DNA of 64,000 bases from Burkholderia pyrrocinia (GTDB lineage Bacteria; Pseudomonadota; Gammaproteobacteria; Burkholderiales; Burkholderiaceae): positions 2,852,001-2,916,000 of the forward strand of contig NZ_CP070978.1 in the NCBI RefSeq assembly GCF_018417535.1, read 5' to 3'. A program made the translations under genes and the position numbers. Below are positions 7,373-15,888 of the stretch, piece after piece (the first letter of the stretch is position 1; each line of letters begins with the position of its first letter). Below the pieces are notes generated by a model, which was not told the DNA's origin, made no database searches, and saw nothing but the letters and a program-made list of their open reading frames with translations.

Positions 7373-9307
7373 ATGCCAATGAGCGAGGTGTCTCGCAAAA
7401 CCCGTCGCTGGTCGGCCGCCGTGGCGCTGTCGGTATTCGCTGGGCTGATCGGCACGGCATCGGCCAACACGCAGGCGACGCAGCAAAAGCAGGCGCGCAT
7501 GCCTCGCGTGCCGCAGAATCTGCCTGTTTCGCCCGAGCAGGCCGAGTACAACCTGCCGCTCAGCGAGCAGGATCGCGCGGCGCTGACCAAGCCTTCGCAG
7601 CTCAAGCAGCAGGCCAAGCGCAGCAAACGCAGTGCAGGGGGCACGGATTGCCACGACATGTCGGCGATGACCCAGTATCACGGCGCGGCTCTGGCCGATT
7701 ACATCGCGAATCTTCCCGATTACGAATGCCATTATGGCCTGTTCTCGGTCGACAAGACACTTGCCGCGCAGATTTTCAATGCGGAAAACGTGCACGCTGT
7801 TGCGAGCCGTTTCGTGCAGGAAATCTATCGTTATGATGCGAGCAATTTGATTCTGGTCAATTTGCTGATTTATCTGCGCTCCGCGTATTACCAATATGAT
7901 GTATCGGGCATTGCCGATCCGATCCCGAACCTCGCGGTGTCGCTGCGTCCGTATATCAAGCAAAGCCTCGAGGGCGATGCGCTCTATCGTGACAATTCGC
8001 GTGCGCCGAGCACCGCGAACGAGCTGATGAAGCTCATTACGAACATGAAGGACGAGGTGTACTATCTGCCGACCCTGAAGAACCGCGTCGCATCGTACAC
8101 CGTGAGCGCGACGAATCCGCAGGCAGCGGCGCCGCTGCTGCAGCGCAGCGCGGCGGGCGGCTTCACCGGCTTGCTCACCGTGTTCTTCTATGCGCATCAG
8201 CGCAACGGCGCGCAGCAGATGCTCGACGGCGACGCGACGCTGCCGGAGACGCTCAACCGCTTCGTCACCGCGAACCGCGCGAGCCTGTCGAATACGAGCG
8301 CCGCCTATCAGCTTGCCGACGCGGCGCGCGAAACGTTTCGCTTCATCCGCTATCCGAAGCAGAAGCCGCGGGTGAAGAAAATGATCCAGGACATGCTCGC
8401 ATCGACGAGCATGACGGGCGCGGACAGCGATCTTTGGCTCGCGGCGGCGGAAGCGGTCGACTACGGCGACCCGGGCAACTGCGCGGACTATGGCACGTGC
8501 GACTACAAGAAGAAGCTGACCGACGCGGTGCTCACGCATCGCTACGCGTGCAACGCGGGCGTGCGCATTCTCGCGCAGGACATGACGATGCCGCAGCTGC
8601 AATCGGTCTGCACGGCGGTCGCGCAGCAGGACGATTACTTCCACCGGATGATGAAGACCGGGCGCAAGCCGGTCGCGGGCGATCGCAACGACACGATCGA
8701 GCTCGTCATCTTCGATGACTACGCGAACTACCGAAAGTATGCGTCGGTGATCTACGGCATCAGCACCGACAACGGCGGCATGTATCTCGAAGGCGACCCG
8801 TCCGCGCCCGGCAACCAGGCGCGCTTCATCGCGCACGAGGCATCGTGGCTGCGGCCCGAGTTCAAGGTCTGGAACCTCGAGCACGAGTTCACGCACTATC
8901 TCGACGGCCGCTACGACATGGCCGGCGACTTCACGGCGAGCACCGCGAAGCCGACCGTCTGGTGGATCGAAGGCGTCGCCGAATATCTGTCGAGAAAGAA
9001 CGATAACCAGGAGTCGATCGACGCGGCACGCACGGGCGCGTACCGGTTCTCGGATACGCTCGGCACGCTTTACTCGTCGAGCGACTATGTTGCGCGCGCC
9101 TACCGGTGGGGCTACATGGCGACGCGCTTCATGTTCGAGCGCCATCGCGCGGACGTCGACACGATCGTGTCGCGCTTCCGTGCGGGCGATTACGACGGTT
9201 ACGCGAACTATGTCGCGTACATCGGCAATCGCTACGACAGTGAGTTCGCCGACTGGGCGCGCAACGCGACGACGGCGGGCGAGCCGCCGGTGCCGACGAA
9301 GCGCTGA
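7373..9307 (+). CDS. Secreted M9-family collagenase
   Basis: A 644-residue zinc peptidase. A signal peptide is evident: basic RKTRR, the hydrophobic stretch WSAAVALSVFAGLIG, then a cleavage region ASA-N. The middle is an M9 activator-like helical domain. The catalytic gluzincin part has HEFTH (504-508) followed by YLDGRYD and the third ligand in WWIEGVAEYLS (E533). These match Vibrio-type microbial collagenases, which cut native collagen outside the cell. No C-terminal PKD or collagen-binding domain follows, so this is the minimal form. Start 7373 has GAGGG at 7360-7364; a second ATG at 7379 is possible. The AT-rich upstream region hints at acquisition or silencing. Confidence 0.88.
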   Translation: MPMSEVSRKTRRWSAAVALSVFAGLIGTASANTQATQQKQARMPRVPQNLPVSPEQAEYNLPLSEQDRAALTKPSQLKQQAKRSKRSAGGTDCHDMSAMTQYHGAALADYIANLPDYECHYGLFSVDKTLAAQIFNAENVHAVASRFVQEIYRYDASNLILVNLLIYLRSAYYQYDVSGIADPIPNLAVSLRPYIKQSLEGDALYRDNSRAPSTANELMKLITNMKDEVYYLPTLKNRVASYTVSATNPQAAAPLLQRSAAGGFTGLLTVFFYAHQRNGAQQMLDGDATLPETLNRFVTANRASLSNTSAAYQLADAARETFRFIRYPKQKPRVKKMIQDMLASTSMTGADSDLWLAAAEAVDYGDPGNCADYGTCDYKKKLTDAVLTHRYACNAGVRILAQDMTMPQLQSVCTAVAQQDDYFHRMMKTGRKPVAGDRNDTIELVIFDDYANYRKYASVIYGISTDNGGMYLEGDPSAPGNQARFIAHEASWLRPEFKVWNLEHEFTHYLDGRYDMAGDFTASTAKPTVWWIEGVAEYLSRKNDNQESIDAARTGAYRFSDTLGTLYSSSDYVARAYRWGYMATRFMFERHRADVDTIVSRFRAGDYDGYANYVAYIGNRYDSEFADWARNATTAGEPPVPTKR

Positions 9308-9341
9308 ACGGCCGCGCCGCAGTCGCTCGGCGCAAAGTAAC

Positions 9342-9366
9342 GCTTGATGTCAGCTCGACGTCAAGC
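9342..9366 (+). terminator. Possible hairpin terminator after the collagenase gene
   Basis: GCTTGATGTC (9342-9351) pairs with GACGTCAAGC (9357-9366) with one G-U pair and a 5-nt loop, 35 bp after the collagenase stop. Only a weak T-run follows, so rho-independent termination is uncertain. Confidence 0.35.
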
Positions 9367-9444
9367 TTCGACCTGGCCGAGTGGGGCGATGCCCCCTCGG
9401 CCCCGGTGGAAAGGCCATCGCAACTGCATGGCCCTGATCGATGA

Positions 9445-9880
9445 TCAGCTAATCGAACCGATCACGATGAAGCTGAAATTCCGGTCGGAATATTTCCCAT
9501 ACGAGTCACCGGTTTGAACCGTGGCCCCGCTGCCGGAAAGCGCCGGGAAAATCATGTTGTCCAGCGTGTTTTGCCCGCCACGACGGCTTCGACGTCGGCC
9601 TGGCCGAGCGCGATGCACTCGATGCACGTCGTCAGCGCCCGGAGCAGTTGCCGGGCCGCTTCGTCCGGCACCCGGCTGAGCTGGTGGATCAGGCGCACGG
9701 TCAACGCGTCCCCCGGCGTCACGAGAAAGGTGGCCGGGTAGCGCGTGCGTGCGCCGCACGTCTCGAAATCCAGCACCTGCCACGGCGCGGCATCGCCTTC
9801 GGCGGTTTCGACCGGAGACGGTGTGTCGTTCGTGAGCTTCTCCCGTCGGCCGGAATGGCCGATCGGGGAAGCTTGCTCCG
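9445..9880 (-). pseudogene. Frameshifted hypothetical gene lacking a start codon
   Basis: Reading leftward, one frame gives a protein-like stretch (KLTNDTPSPVETAEGD, then VLDFETCGARTRYPATFLV, then QLLRALTTCIECIALGQADVEAVVAG). It breaks near 9570, and the reading continues in another frame as QNTLDNMIFPALSGSG to a stop at 9445. No ATG, GTG or TTG opens the first frame after the upstream TAA. I do not recognise the family. A frameshift combined with a missing start argues for decay, in line with the mobile-element debris next to it. Confidence 0.5.
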
Positions 9881-9985
9881 ATTATACGAAGACGTTTCGG
9901 GTGCCGGCCGGCTCTGCCCGGCACTCCACGGTCACCGCAGAACTCAACCCGTGGCGAACTGCGCATAACCGGGAACTGTGCCTAA

Positions 9986-10017
9986 TCGTGAATATGCGAG
10001 GCATCGCATATTCACGA
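9986..10017. repeat. Perfect inverted repeat, 14-bp arms with 4-nt loop
   Basis: TCGTGAATATGCGA (9986-9999) and TCGCATATTCACGA (10004-10017) are exact reverse complements around GGCA. It abuts the broken end of the IS110 fragment. It has no T-run and is too AT-rich for a normal terminator here. It may be a target or end of a mobile element, or a REP-like palindrome. Confidence 0.8.
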
Positions 10018-10029
10018 ATCCCGGCCGAC

Positions 10030-10282
10030 CCTCTACCATGCACCCGAATCCCTTCCGTACGAGCTGACGGTAAAGCCCGTAACCGCACGGCCCCGCTTCG
10101 TAGACAGCGCAGATGTGCCGCGCTTTCGACTGAAGGCGCCTGAACAGGCGATCGACATCCGCCTGCGTCGTGCCGATCTTACCCAGTAGCTCGACTTCAC
10201 CCGAGCCGGGTGCATGCGCGACGGTGATTGATTCCTTGTGTACATCGAGACCGGCGTACAGCGTAGTGCTATCGTGTTCCAT
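10030..10282 (-). mobile_element. IS110-family transposase remnant (N-terminal part)
   Basis: The frame from ATG 10282 begins MEHDSTTLYAGLDVHKESI, the DEDD-type IS110 N-terminus with its first catalytic Asp in GLDVHK. It continues through AVYEAGPCGYGLYRQL, holding the family-typical E-x-G-x-x-G-Y, up to GFGCMV. After that the sequence stops resembling transposase and the frame ends at 9944. About 85 of roughly 340-400 residues survive, so the element is dead. It marks the left border of the phenazine region. Confidence 0.8.
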
Positions 10283-10565
10283 GCTGGCCTCCGCGCTGGA
10301 AATCGCCGGGTGCGGCCCTGTCCGCACCGTGCGGCTCTGACAGCAATGCTAACCCGCGTTTGATTCCTCACGGCAGGCCAGCCTTCGCCTCACGGGAGTC
10401 ATACTGACTAGCTTGATCGTCGCATGAGTTGCTGTACGTGAAAACGAGGCAGGGTTAGTTCGAAGATGAATACTCAATTCAAACGCGCCTGACACGGTTC
10501 GGAATTTCTCCGCCTTTCCCGGCAGCGCTCGCCATCAGCCGACCGAATTGTTGCACACCGCCACG

Positions 10566-11975
10566 CTACACATACGCCGGATGCCGCTTTGCGCCGATTT
10601 CGGCAACCGGCGTCATACCCAACTTGCGCACAATCAGCATCGCGATCTCCAGCGACTGCTCATAGTTCAACCTCGGATCGACCGTCGACTTGTAAGCGCG
10701 TGCCAAATCGGCCTCAGTCAGATTGCGCGCGCCGCCCAGGCATTCGGTCACGTCCTCCCCGGTCAGCTCCAGATGCACGCCGCCCAGATGCGTGCCGCAG
10801 GCGACATGAATATCGAAGGCAGCCTCAAGCTCAGCGTGGATGTTCTCGAAGCGCCGTGTCTTCACGCCGCCCGGGGTCGTTTCGCCGTTGCCGTGCATCG
10901 GATCGCAGCACCACAAGACACGCCGGCCCTCGGCCTTGACGGCATGCAGATGCTTCGGCAACTCCGCTTCGATCTTCGCCGCGCCCATGCGCGTGATGAG
11001 CGTCAAGCGGCCGGCCTCGTTCGTGGCGTTCAGCGCGTCGATCGTGAGCAGCAACTGGTCGGTGCTCACCCCTGGCCCGACTTTCAGGCCGATCGGGTTG
11101 CGGATACCGGAGCAGTATTCGATATGCGCGCCATCCAGCTGCGCGGTGCGCATACCGATCCACGGAAAATGCGTCGACAGGTTGAACCAGCCCCAATGCT
11201 GCGGCACTTGCCGCGCCATTGCCTCTTCGTAGTTCAACAGCAGGACCTCATGCGACGTGTAGAAATCGATTCTCGCATCGCTGCCGGAGGGCTCGCCCGC
11301 GAGAGCCTTCATGAAGCGCAGCGATTCGCCGATCGAGCGCGTCATCTTGCGATACTCGTCATAAAGCGGTGAATGCGAGGCCCAGGCCAGATCCCAATGT
11401 TCGGGGTGGTGCAGATCGGCGAAACCGGCGTCGCTCAGCGCGCGCACGAAATTCATCGTCAGCGCAGATTTGGAATGCGCCTCGAGCAGGCGCTGCGGGT
11501 CGGGCTCGCGCGCCTCTTTCGTAAAAGCGCTGGCGTTAACAATGTCGCCGCGGTAGCAAGGCAGCGTCACGCCGTCGCGCGTTTCGGTATCCGCCGAGCG
11601 CGGCTTGGCGTACTGGCCGGCAAAGCGGCCGACCCGAACCACCGGCAGCATCAAGCCATGCATGAGCACCAGGCTCATCTGCATCAGCACTTTGAGCCGA
11701 TTGGCGATGATCGGCGCCGTGCAATCGGCGAAGCTTTCCGCGCAGTCGCCGCCCTGCAGCAAGAAGCATCGTCCCGCCGCAGCGTCTGCGAGCTTGCGTT
11801 TGAGCGTCAGCACTTCCCATGCGGCGACGAGCGGCGGCAGTGCCTGCAGCTGTGTCAGGGCGCGATCGAGCGCCGCCGCATCGCGATAAGCCGGTTGCTG
11901 CAGCGCCGGCTTCGTCTTCCAGGAAGCGGGCGTCCAATTCCCGGCAACACGCGCCGAAGAGAGATTGCCTTCCAC
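10566..11975 (-). CDS. phzC: Class II (plant-type) DAHP synthase of the phenazine operon
   Basis: A 469-residue 3-deoxy-D-arabino-heptulosonate-7-phosphate synthase, which condenses erythrose 4-phosphate and PEP to start the shikimate pathway. Class II hallmarks include FLLQGGDCAESF, the GRFAGQYAKPRS segment, CDPMHGN and the ACGTHLGGVHLELTGEDVTEC metal/active-site block. The GTG start at 11975 has GGAG about 7 nt upstream. It is the last gene of the leftward phz operon, 78 bp after the reductase. In phenazine clusters this copy boosts chorismate supply and is normally free of aromatic feedback, hence the symbol phzC. Assignment to phzC rather than a housekeeping aroG-like gene rests on position. 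Confidence 0.87.
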   Translation of the reverse strand: MEGNLSSARVAGNWTPASWKTKPALQQPAYRDAAALDRALTQLQALPPLVAAWEVLTLKRKLADAAAGRCFLLQGGDCAESFADCTAPIIANRLKVLMQMSLVLMHGLMLPVVRVGRFAGQYAKPRSADTETRDGVTLPCYRGDIVNASAFTKEAREPDPQRLLEAHSKSALTMNFVRALSDAGFADLHHPEHWDLAWASHSPLYDEYRKMTRSIGESLRFMKALAGEPSGSDARIDFYTSHEVLLLNYEEAMARQVPQHWGWFNLSTHFPWIGMRTAQLDGAHIEYCSGIRNPIGLKVGPGVSTDQLLLTIDALNATNEAGRLTLITRMGAAKIEAELPKHLHAVKAEGRRVLWCCDPMHGNGETTPGGVKTRRFENIHAELEAAFDIHVACGTHLGGVHLELTGEDVTECLGGARNLTEADLARAYKSTVDPRLNYEQSLEIAMLIVRKLGMTPVAEIGAKRHPAYV

Positions 11976-12053
11976 AGTTCCACTCCCGTACTGAAATGCT
12001 GCCGATCGAACGGATGTCGCCTGGCACGCAAGCGACGCCCACGCTCCGCACCG

Positions 12054-13097
12054 CTACAGCTTGACGAGCACCGTGCCCAGATAACGTCCGCTGGACGTGT
12101 CGCACAACGCGCTCGGCGCGTCGTCGAGGCCGTCGATCACCGTATGCGGGAACACGATCTCGCCGGCGCGCAGCCACTGAGCGAAACGCTCGAACCATTC
12201 GCCCTTCGCCTCCGGATTGTCGTCGGCGCTGTAGCCCCGCATCGTGATCCGCTTGAGGAGAAATTGAACGGTATCGATTTCGGCGGGCGCGGTCCGACCC
12301 GTTCCCACCGCGGCAAGCTGGCCCGACAGCGCGCCGAGGATCAGGAAGCGCGCCCCTTCGCGCGCGGCCGTGACGGCCGCCTGCAATTGCTCGCCGCCGA
12401 CCGAATCGATCAGGACGTCGATGCCGCCCTGCGCCGCATCGAGCAATTGCTCCGCGAACGGCGTGCTGCTGCTACGTATAACGGCGGCGTCATACCCAAG
12501 CTCGGAAACCAGGCGTCGTGCCTTGTCGCGCGAACTCGTGCTGCCGATCACGCGCCCGGCTCCCAGCCGCCGCGCGATCTGTCCGGCCATCGCGCCGATC
12601 GCGCCGGCCGCGCTCGTTACGAACACAGTGTCGCCCGAACGGATCGGCACGCCGCGCGTCAGCGCCGCGTAGGCGGTCCAGCCGTGCCCCAGGTAGCCGA
12701 GATAGCCGGCGGGCTCCGGCAGCGCCTCGCCGACGCGCTGACAGCCCCATGCGGGCACCACCGCGTAGTCGCGCCACCCGTGGAAGTGCGTGACGATGTC
12801 GCCGGCCGACAAATCGCTGCCGGCCGGCGCTTTCACCACCTCGCCGAGCGCTTCGCCCATCAGCACGTCACCCGCCGACAAACACGGAAACGGCACACCG
12901 GGCACGTCTTCCGCGCCTTCGCTGATCATCGCGCGCAAGGAAGCCGAGACCAGGAAATAGCGATTGCGTACCAGCACGTCTCGCGGGCCGGCCGCCGGCG
13001 AGACGGCGGTGACGATTTCGAAATCGTCCGGTGTCGGCAGGCCTTTGAGCCTCGCCTTCAAGCGCACCTCGCGCCGCATTGAAATCGACAGATTCAT
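12054..13097 (-). CDS. NADP-dependent alkenal/quinone-type oxidoreductase (MDR family)
   Basis: A 347-residue medium-chain reductase of the leukotriene B4 12-hydroxydehydrogenase/YncB type. It has the N-terminal cap LVRNRYFLVSASLRAMI and the nucleotide-binding loop FVTSAAGAIGAMAGQIARRLGAG. There is no structural-zinc Cys cluster, as expected for this subgroup. The start is ATG 13097 with GGGAGCGG upstream, overlapping the methyltransferase stop by 4 bp. It lies inside the phenazine operon, so it may reduce a phenazine tailoring intermediate or protect against quinone-like products; the substrate is not evident. Confidence 0.82.
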   Translation of the reverse strand: MNLSISMRREVRLKARLKGLPTPDDFEIVTAVSPAAGPRDVLVRNRYFLVSASLRAMISEGAEDVPGVPFPCLSAGDVLMGEALGEVVKAPAGSDLSAGDIVTHFHGWRDYAVVPAWGCQRVGEALPEPAGYLGYLGHGWTAYAALTRGVPIRSGDTVFVTSAAGAIGAMAGQIARRLGAGRVIGSTSSRDKARRLVSELGYDAAVIRSSSTPFAEQLLDAAQGGIDVLIDSVGGEQLQAAVTAAREGARFLILGALSGQLAAVGTGRTAPAEIDTVQFLLKRITMRGYSADDNPEAKGEWFERFAQWLRAGEIVFPHTVIDGLDDAPSALCDTSSGRYLGTVLVKL

Positions 13098-13933
13098 GAT
13101 CCGCTCCCGCCGGGTACAGTGCGCGTCGACGAGGCGAACCAGCCTGCCGGGATGCGCGCGACGTTGCGGCCGTAGGCAATCGCCGGGTCGTCCGAGGCAT
13201 GCACGGTCGCTGTCCAGCCGTATCGGCCGAGCCAGTCGCGAACATCGTCGCGGGACGAGAGCCAACGAGCGCCCTGCGATTCGACGCGCGCACGGGCCTC
13301 CTTGCCCTCGTCGCTCATCATGCGCGTGGCGAGATGCTCGAGCATGAGCGCGCTGCCCGGCGCCGACAGGTCGGCCACTTGACGGATCAGCGCATCGCAG
13401 TCCGCGTCGCGCAGATACATCAGAAGCCCCTCGATGAGCCAGATCGTGGGCTTGGCGGGATCGAAGCCGGCCGCGCGCAACGGGCTCGCCCAATCCGACG
13501 TCAGATCGGCGACGAGCGGCCGCCAATCGCACTGCAGCGACAACTCGGACTGCTTCATGAGCTCGCGCTTGAAGGCGATGATGTCGTCGAGATCGAGCTC
13601 GAACCAGCGCGTGCCGAACGGACAGGCCAGACGCGCCACGCGGCCGTCCATGCCGGCGGCCAGCGTGACGACCTGCCGTATCCCGCGGCTCAGGTTCGCG
13701 AGAATGGCATCGTCGAAGTAGCGTGTGCGGACAACGAAATATTGCGGAAAGTTCGCGCGCCGCGCGACTTCGGTGACGTGCGCATGCGTCGGCGTGCCGG
13801 CCAGGTGCTCGATCAGCGCGGCGGCAAACGGATCATGAAACAAGGCATCCGGGCGCTGGCTTTCGGCGTGACGTTGCCAGGCAATGAACAGTGCGGTTTG
13901 GCCGACGCCAACCGGAATATCGAGAGTAGACAC
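13094..13933 (-). CDS. LCMT/TIGR00027-type SAM methyltransferase, probable phenazine carboxyl methylase
   Basis: A 279-residue class I methyltransferase of the leucine carboxyl methyltransferase-like group (TIGR00027). Characteristic segments are RTRYFDD, VVTLAAGMDGRVARL (SAM loop), WFELDLDDI, and WLIEGLLMYL with its catalytic-loop glutamate. The start is GTG 13933 with AAGGA about 8 nt upstream. This family O-methylates carboxylates or hydroxyls of secondary metabolites. Within a phz operon it is a natural candidate to methyl-esterify phenazine-1,6-dicarboxylate; dimethyl ester phenazines are known from Burkholderia. The family is certain; the substrate is inferred. Confidence 0.82.
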   Translation of the reverse strand: MSTLDIPVGVGQTALFIAWQRHAESQRPDALFHDPFAAALIEHLAGTPTHAHVTEVARRANFPQYFVVRTRYFDDAILANLSRGIRQVVTLAAGMDGRVARLACPFGTRWFELDLDDIIAFKRELMKQSELSLQCDWRPLVADLTSDWASPLRAAGFDPAKPTIWLIEGLLMYLRDADCDALIRQVADLSAPGSALMLEHLATRMMSDEGKEARARVESQGARWLSSRDDVRDWLGRYGWTATVHASDDPAIAYGRNVARIPAGWFASSTRTVPGGSGS

Positions 13934-13959
13934 AGGCAGGTTCCTTATCCGCAAAAGAA

Positions 13960-14598
13960 TCAAGGTTGGAGTTGCGTGGTTTTCCAAACGTCGCCTTCGC
14001 GTTCGTACCTGAGGCGCCGGTGAAGCCGGTCGGAGCTGGCGGCCCAGAATTCCATCTCGTGAGGCTCGAGCCGATAGCCAACGAAGCGCGGCGGCCGCGG
14101 CAACGCGACGCCGAGCGCGAGCAGTTCGGCGGCGTGCGCGAGCAGCGCTTCGCGGTTGACGAGTTCGTCGCTCTGGTGCGAGGCGCTCGACATCGCGTGC
14201 ATCGGCACCGATCGCCCGAACCAGAGCTTGTCGTTCTCGCTTTCTTCGAGCGGAACCGCCTGGCCGGAAATCATGATCTGCTGCCCGGTTTCGCGCCAAT
14301 ACAGCAAGCCCGAGGCCCAGCCCGTCTCCGAGAGTTCGCGTCCTTTGCGGCTCGTCGAATGCGTGCAGAAGATCACGCCGCGGTCGTCGATTGACGAGAA
14401 CGCGATGATGCGCGAAGACATGCGTCCGTCGGACTTGGCGGTTGCGAGCGCGAGCGCCTTGGGCTCGCGGACGCGGGCGACATCGGCCGCCGCGAGCCAG
14501 CGTTTGAGCAGCGTGATCGGCTCGGACGGCGGGTCGTCATATTCGGGGAACAGGACGTCGACGCGTCCCGTGAGGCTTTCGAAGCGACTGGTGTTCAT
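13960..14598 (-). CDS. phzG: Phenazine biosynthesis FMN oxidase PhzG
   Basis: A 212-residue flavoprotein of the pyridoxamine 5'-phosphate oxidase fold. It catalyses late oxidation of hexahydro/tetrahydrophenazine carboxylates. Typical segments are SSRIIAFSSIDDRGVIFCTHSTSRKGREL (FMN phosphate binding), YWRETGQQIMISG, and the C-terminal FWAASSDRLHRRLRYER, which matches the PNPOx W-x-x-x-x-x-R-x-H-x-R ending. The start is ATG 14598. It lies between phzF and the methyltransferase in the same transcription unit. Confidence 0.9.
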   Translation of the reverse strand: MNTSRFESLTGRVDVLFPEYDDPPSEPITLLKRWLAAADVARVREPKALALATAKSDGRMSSRIIAFSSIDDRGVIFCTHSTSRKGRELSETGWASGLLYWRETGQQIMISGQAVPLEESENDKLWFGRSVPMHAMSSASHQSDELVNREALLAHAAELLALGVALPRPPRFVGYRLEPHEMEFWAASSDRLHRRLRYEREGDVWKTTQLQP

Positions 14599-14635
14599 GG
14601 CAGTGTTTTCGTAAAGGCAAAAGACTGGTGCGACG

Positions 14636-15844
14636 CTAGACGCCCAGGCGGCCGCGCGCGACGACGACACCGTGACCGCTGACCTTGACCGCCTCGATGC
14701 CGTGCTCCGAGCCATCCACCAGCGCATGCATGTGCGAGGGACGCTTGATCTCGACGCCTTGGAGAATGTGCAGCGGCTCGCCCCACGGAATCAGTCCGTA
14801 GCGGGCAAGGTGAATGGCGATGGGGCCGGCGGCGGAGCCCGTCGCCGCATCCTCCACGACACCGTAGGCCGGCGAGAACATCCGGCAGCGCCAGTGGTCG
14901 CCCGCGGGGGCCAGGCACATGGCCGACATATCCTCGAACTCAGCCAAGGCGCGATGGTCCGGATGCACGTCGGAAAGCGCGGAGGCGTCGGGCAACGTAA
15001 CGAACACGTGGCGCGGGCCGTTTCGATAGGCCTCCACGGGCAGCACGGACGCTTCTACGCCGAGCGCTTCGAGCAGACGCTCGGCCCGATCAAAGCGCGT
15101 CCACGTCGGGATCGGCTGCTGCATGGTGACGTAGGCCTCGCCGGGCGCATCGGATCGCACATCGAACGGCACGAGCCCCATGCCCGTCTCAAACACGAAG
15201 CGATCCTGCGCGTTGACGTGCCTGAGCGCCACGGCCGTTCCCAGCAGCGGATGGCCCGCGAACGGCAGCTCGTTGACCGGCGTGAAGATGCGCACGTGCA
15301 CGTCGCCGCCTTGCTTCGGCGGCATCACGAACACCACTTCCGACAGATTCATTTCGCGGGCGATCCGCTGCATGCGCTCCGCCGGCAGCGGATCGTCGAT
15401 CAGGAAGACGGCAACCGGGTTACCTTCGAGCGGCGTGCGCGTGAAGGCGTCAACGACGATGTAGTCGATGGGATGCGACGCATGGACCGGCGCCGCCGCG
15501 TGTGTATTCGTGTGCGCTGCTGCCGGCTCGAGCGCGCGCATGCGCGCCGCGATCTCACCGCTCGCGGCGCTTGCCTCCACCGAGAAGCGCAGCCGCTCGG
15601 CAACCGGCAGGCCGATCAGCGTCTGCGCATCGTTCGGCGGCAGTAGATACGCGGGCGGACGCTCGCCATCCCAGAGCATGATAGCGCCCCAGCGATTCTT
15701 GTCCTCGTCGGCAATCCAATGCTTCTCGCGCATGCCCGGCACGTTCGACCAGCGCGCGAGGGTGCTGTCGTCCACACGCGCCCTCAGCGATTCGATGCTC
15801 TGCTCGGAACCGTCGAGGTTCCACCAAACGATGTCGACAATCAT
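14636..15844 (-). CDS. phzF: PhzF isomerase with an extra N-terminal ABM-like domain
   Basis: A 402-residue protein in two parts. Residues 1-95 (MIVDIVWWNLDGS...) resemble small ferredoxin-like monooxygenase/YdhR-type domains. Residues from about 125 are a full PhzF (DYIVVDAFTRTPLEGNPVAVFL), which isomerises 2,3-dihydro-3-hydroxyanthranilate. The three family catalytic residues are seen: Glu in NLSEVVF, His in LPFAGHP and Asp in VEDAATGSA. Usual PhzF proteins are about 280 residues, so the fusion is notable. An Ala/His-rich linker (THAAAPVHASHP) joins the halves. The operon position is immediately after phzE. Confidence 0.88.
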   Translation of the reverse strand: MIVDIVWWNLDGSEQSIESLRARVDDSTLARWSNVPGMREKHWIADEDKNRWGAIMLWDGERPPAYLLPPNDAQTLIGLPVAERLRFSVEASAASGEIAARMRALEPAAAHTNTHAAAPVHASHPIDYIVVDAFTRTPLEGNPVAVFLIDDPLPAERMQRIAREMNLSEVVFVMPPKQGGDVHVRIFTPVNELPFAGHPLLGTAVALRHVNAQDRFVFETGMGLVPFDVRSDAPGEAYVTMQQPIPTWTRFDRAERLLEALGVEASVLPVEAYRNGPRHVFVTLPDASALSDVHPDHRALAEFEDMSAMCLAPAGDHWRCRMFSPAYGVVEDAATGSAAGPIAIHLARYGLIPWGEPLHILQGVEIKRPSHMHALVDGSEHGIEAVKVSGHGVVVARGRLGV

Positions 15845-15888
15845 GAAACGCGTGTCCTATAGGGTTCTATAAAAAGCGTGAAGAGCCG

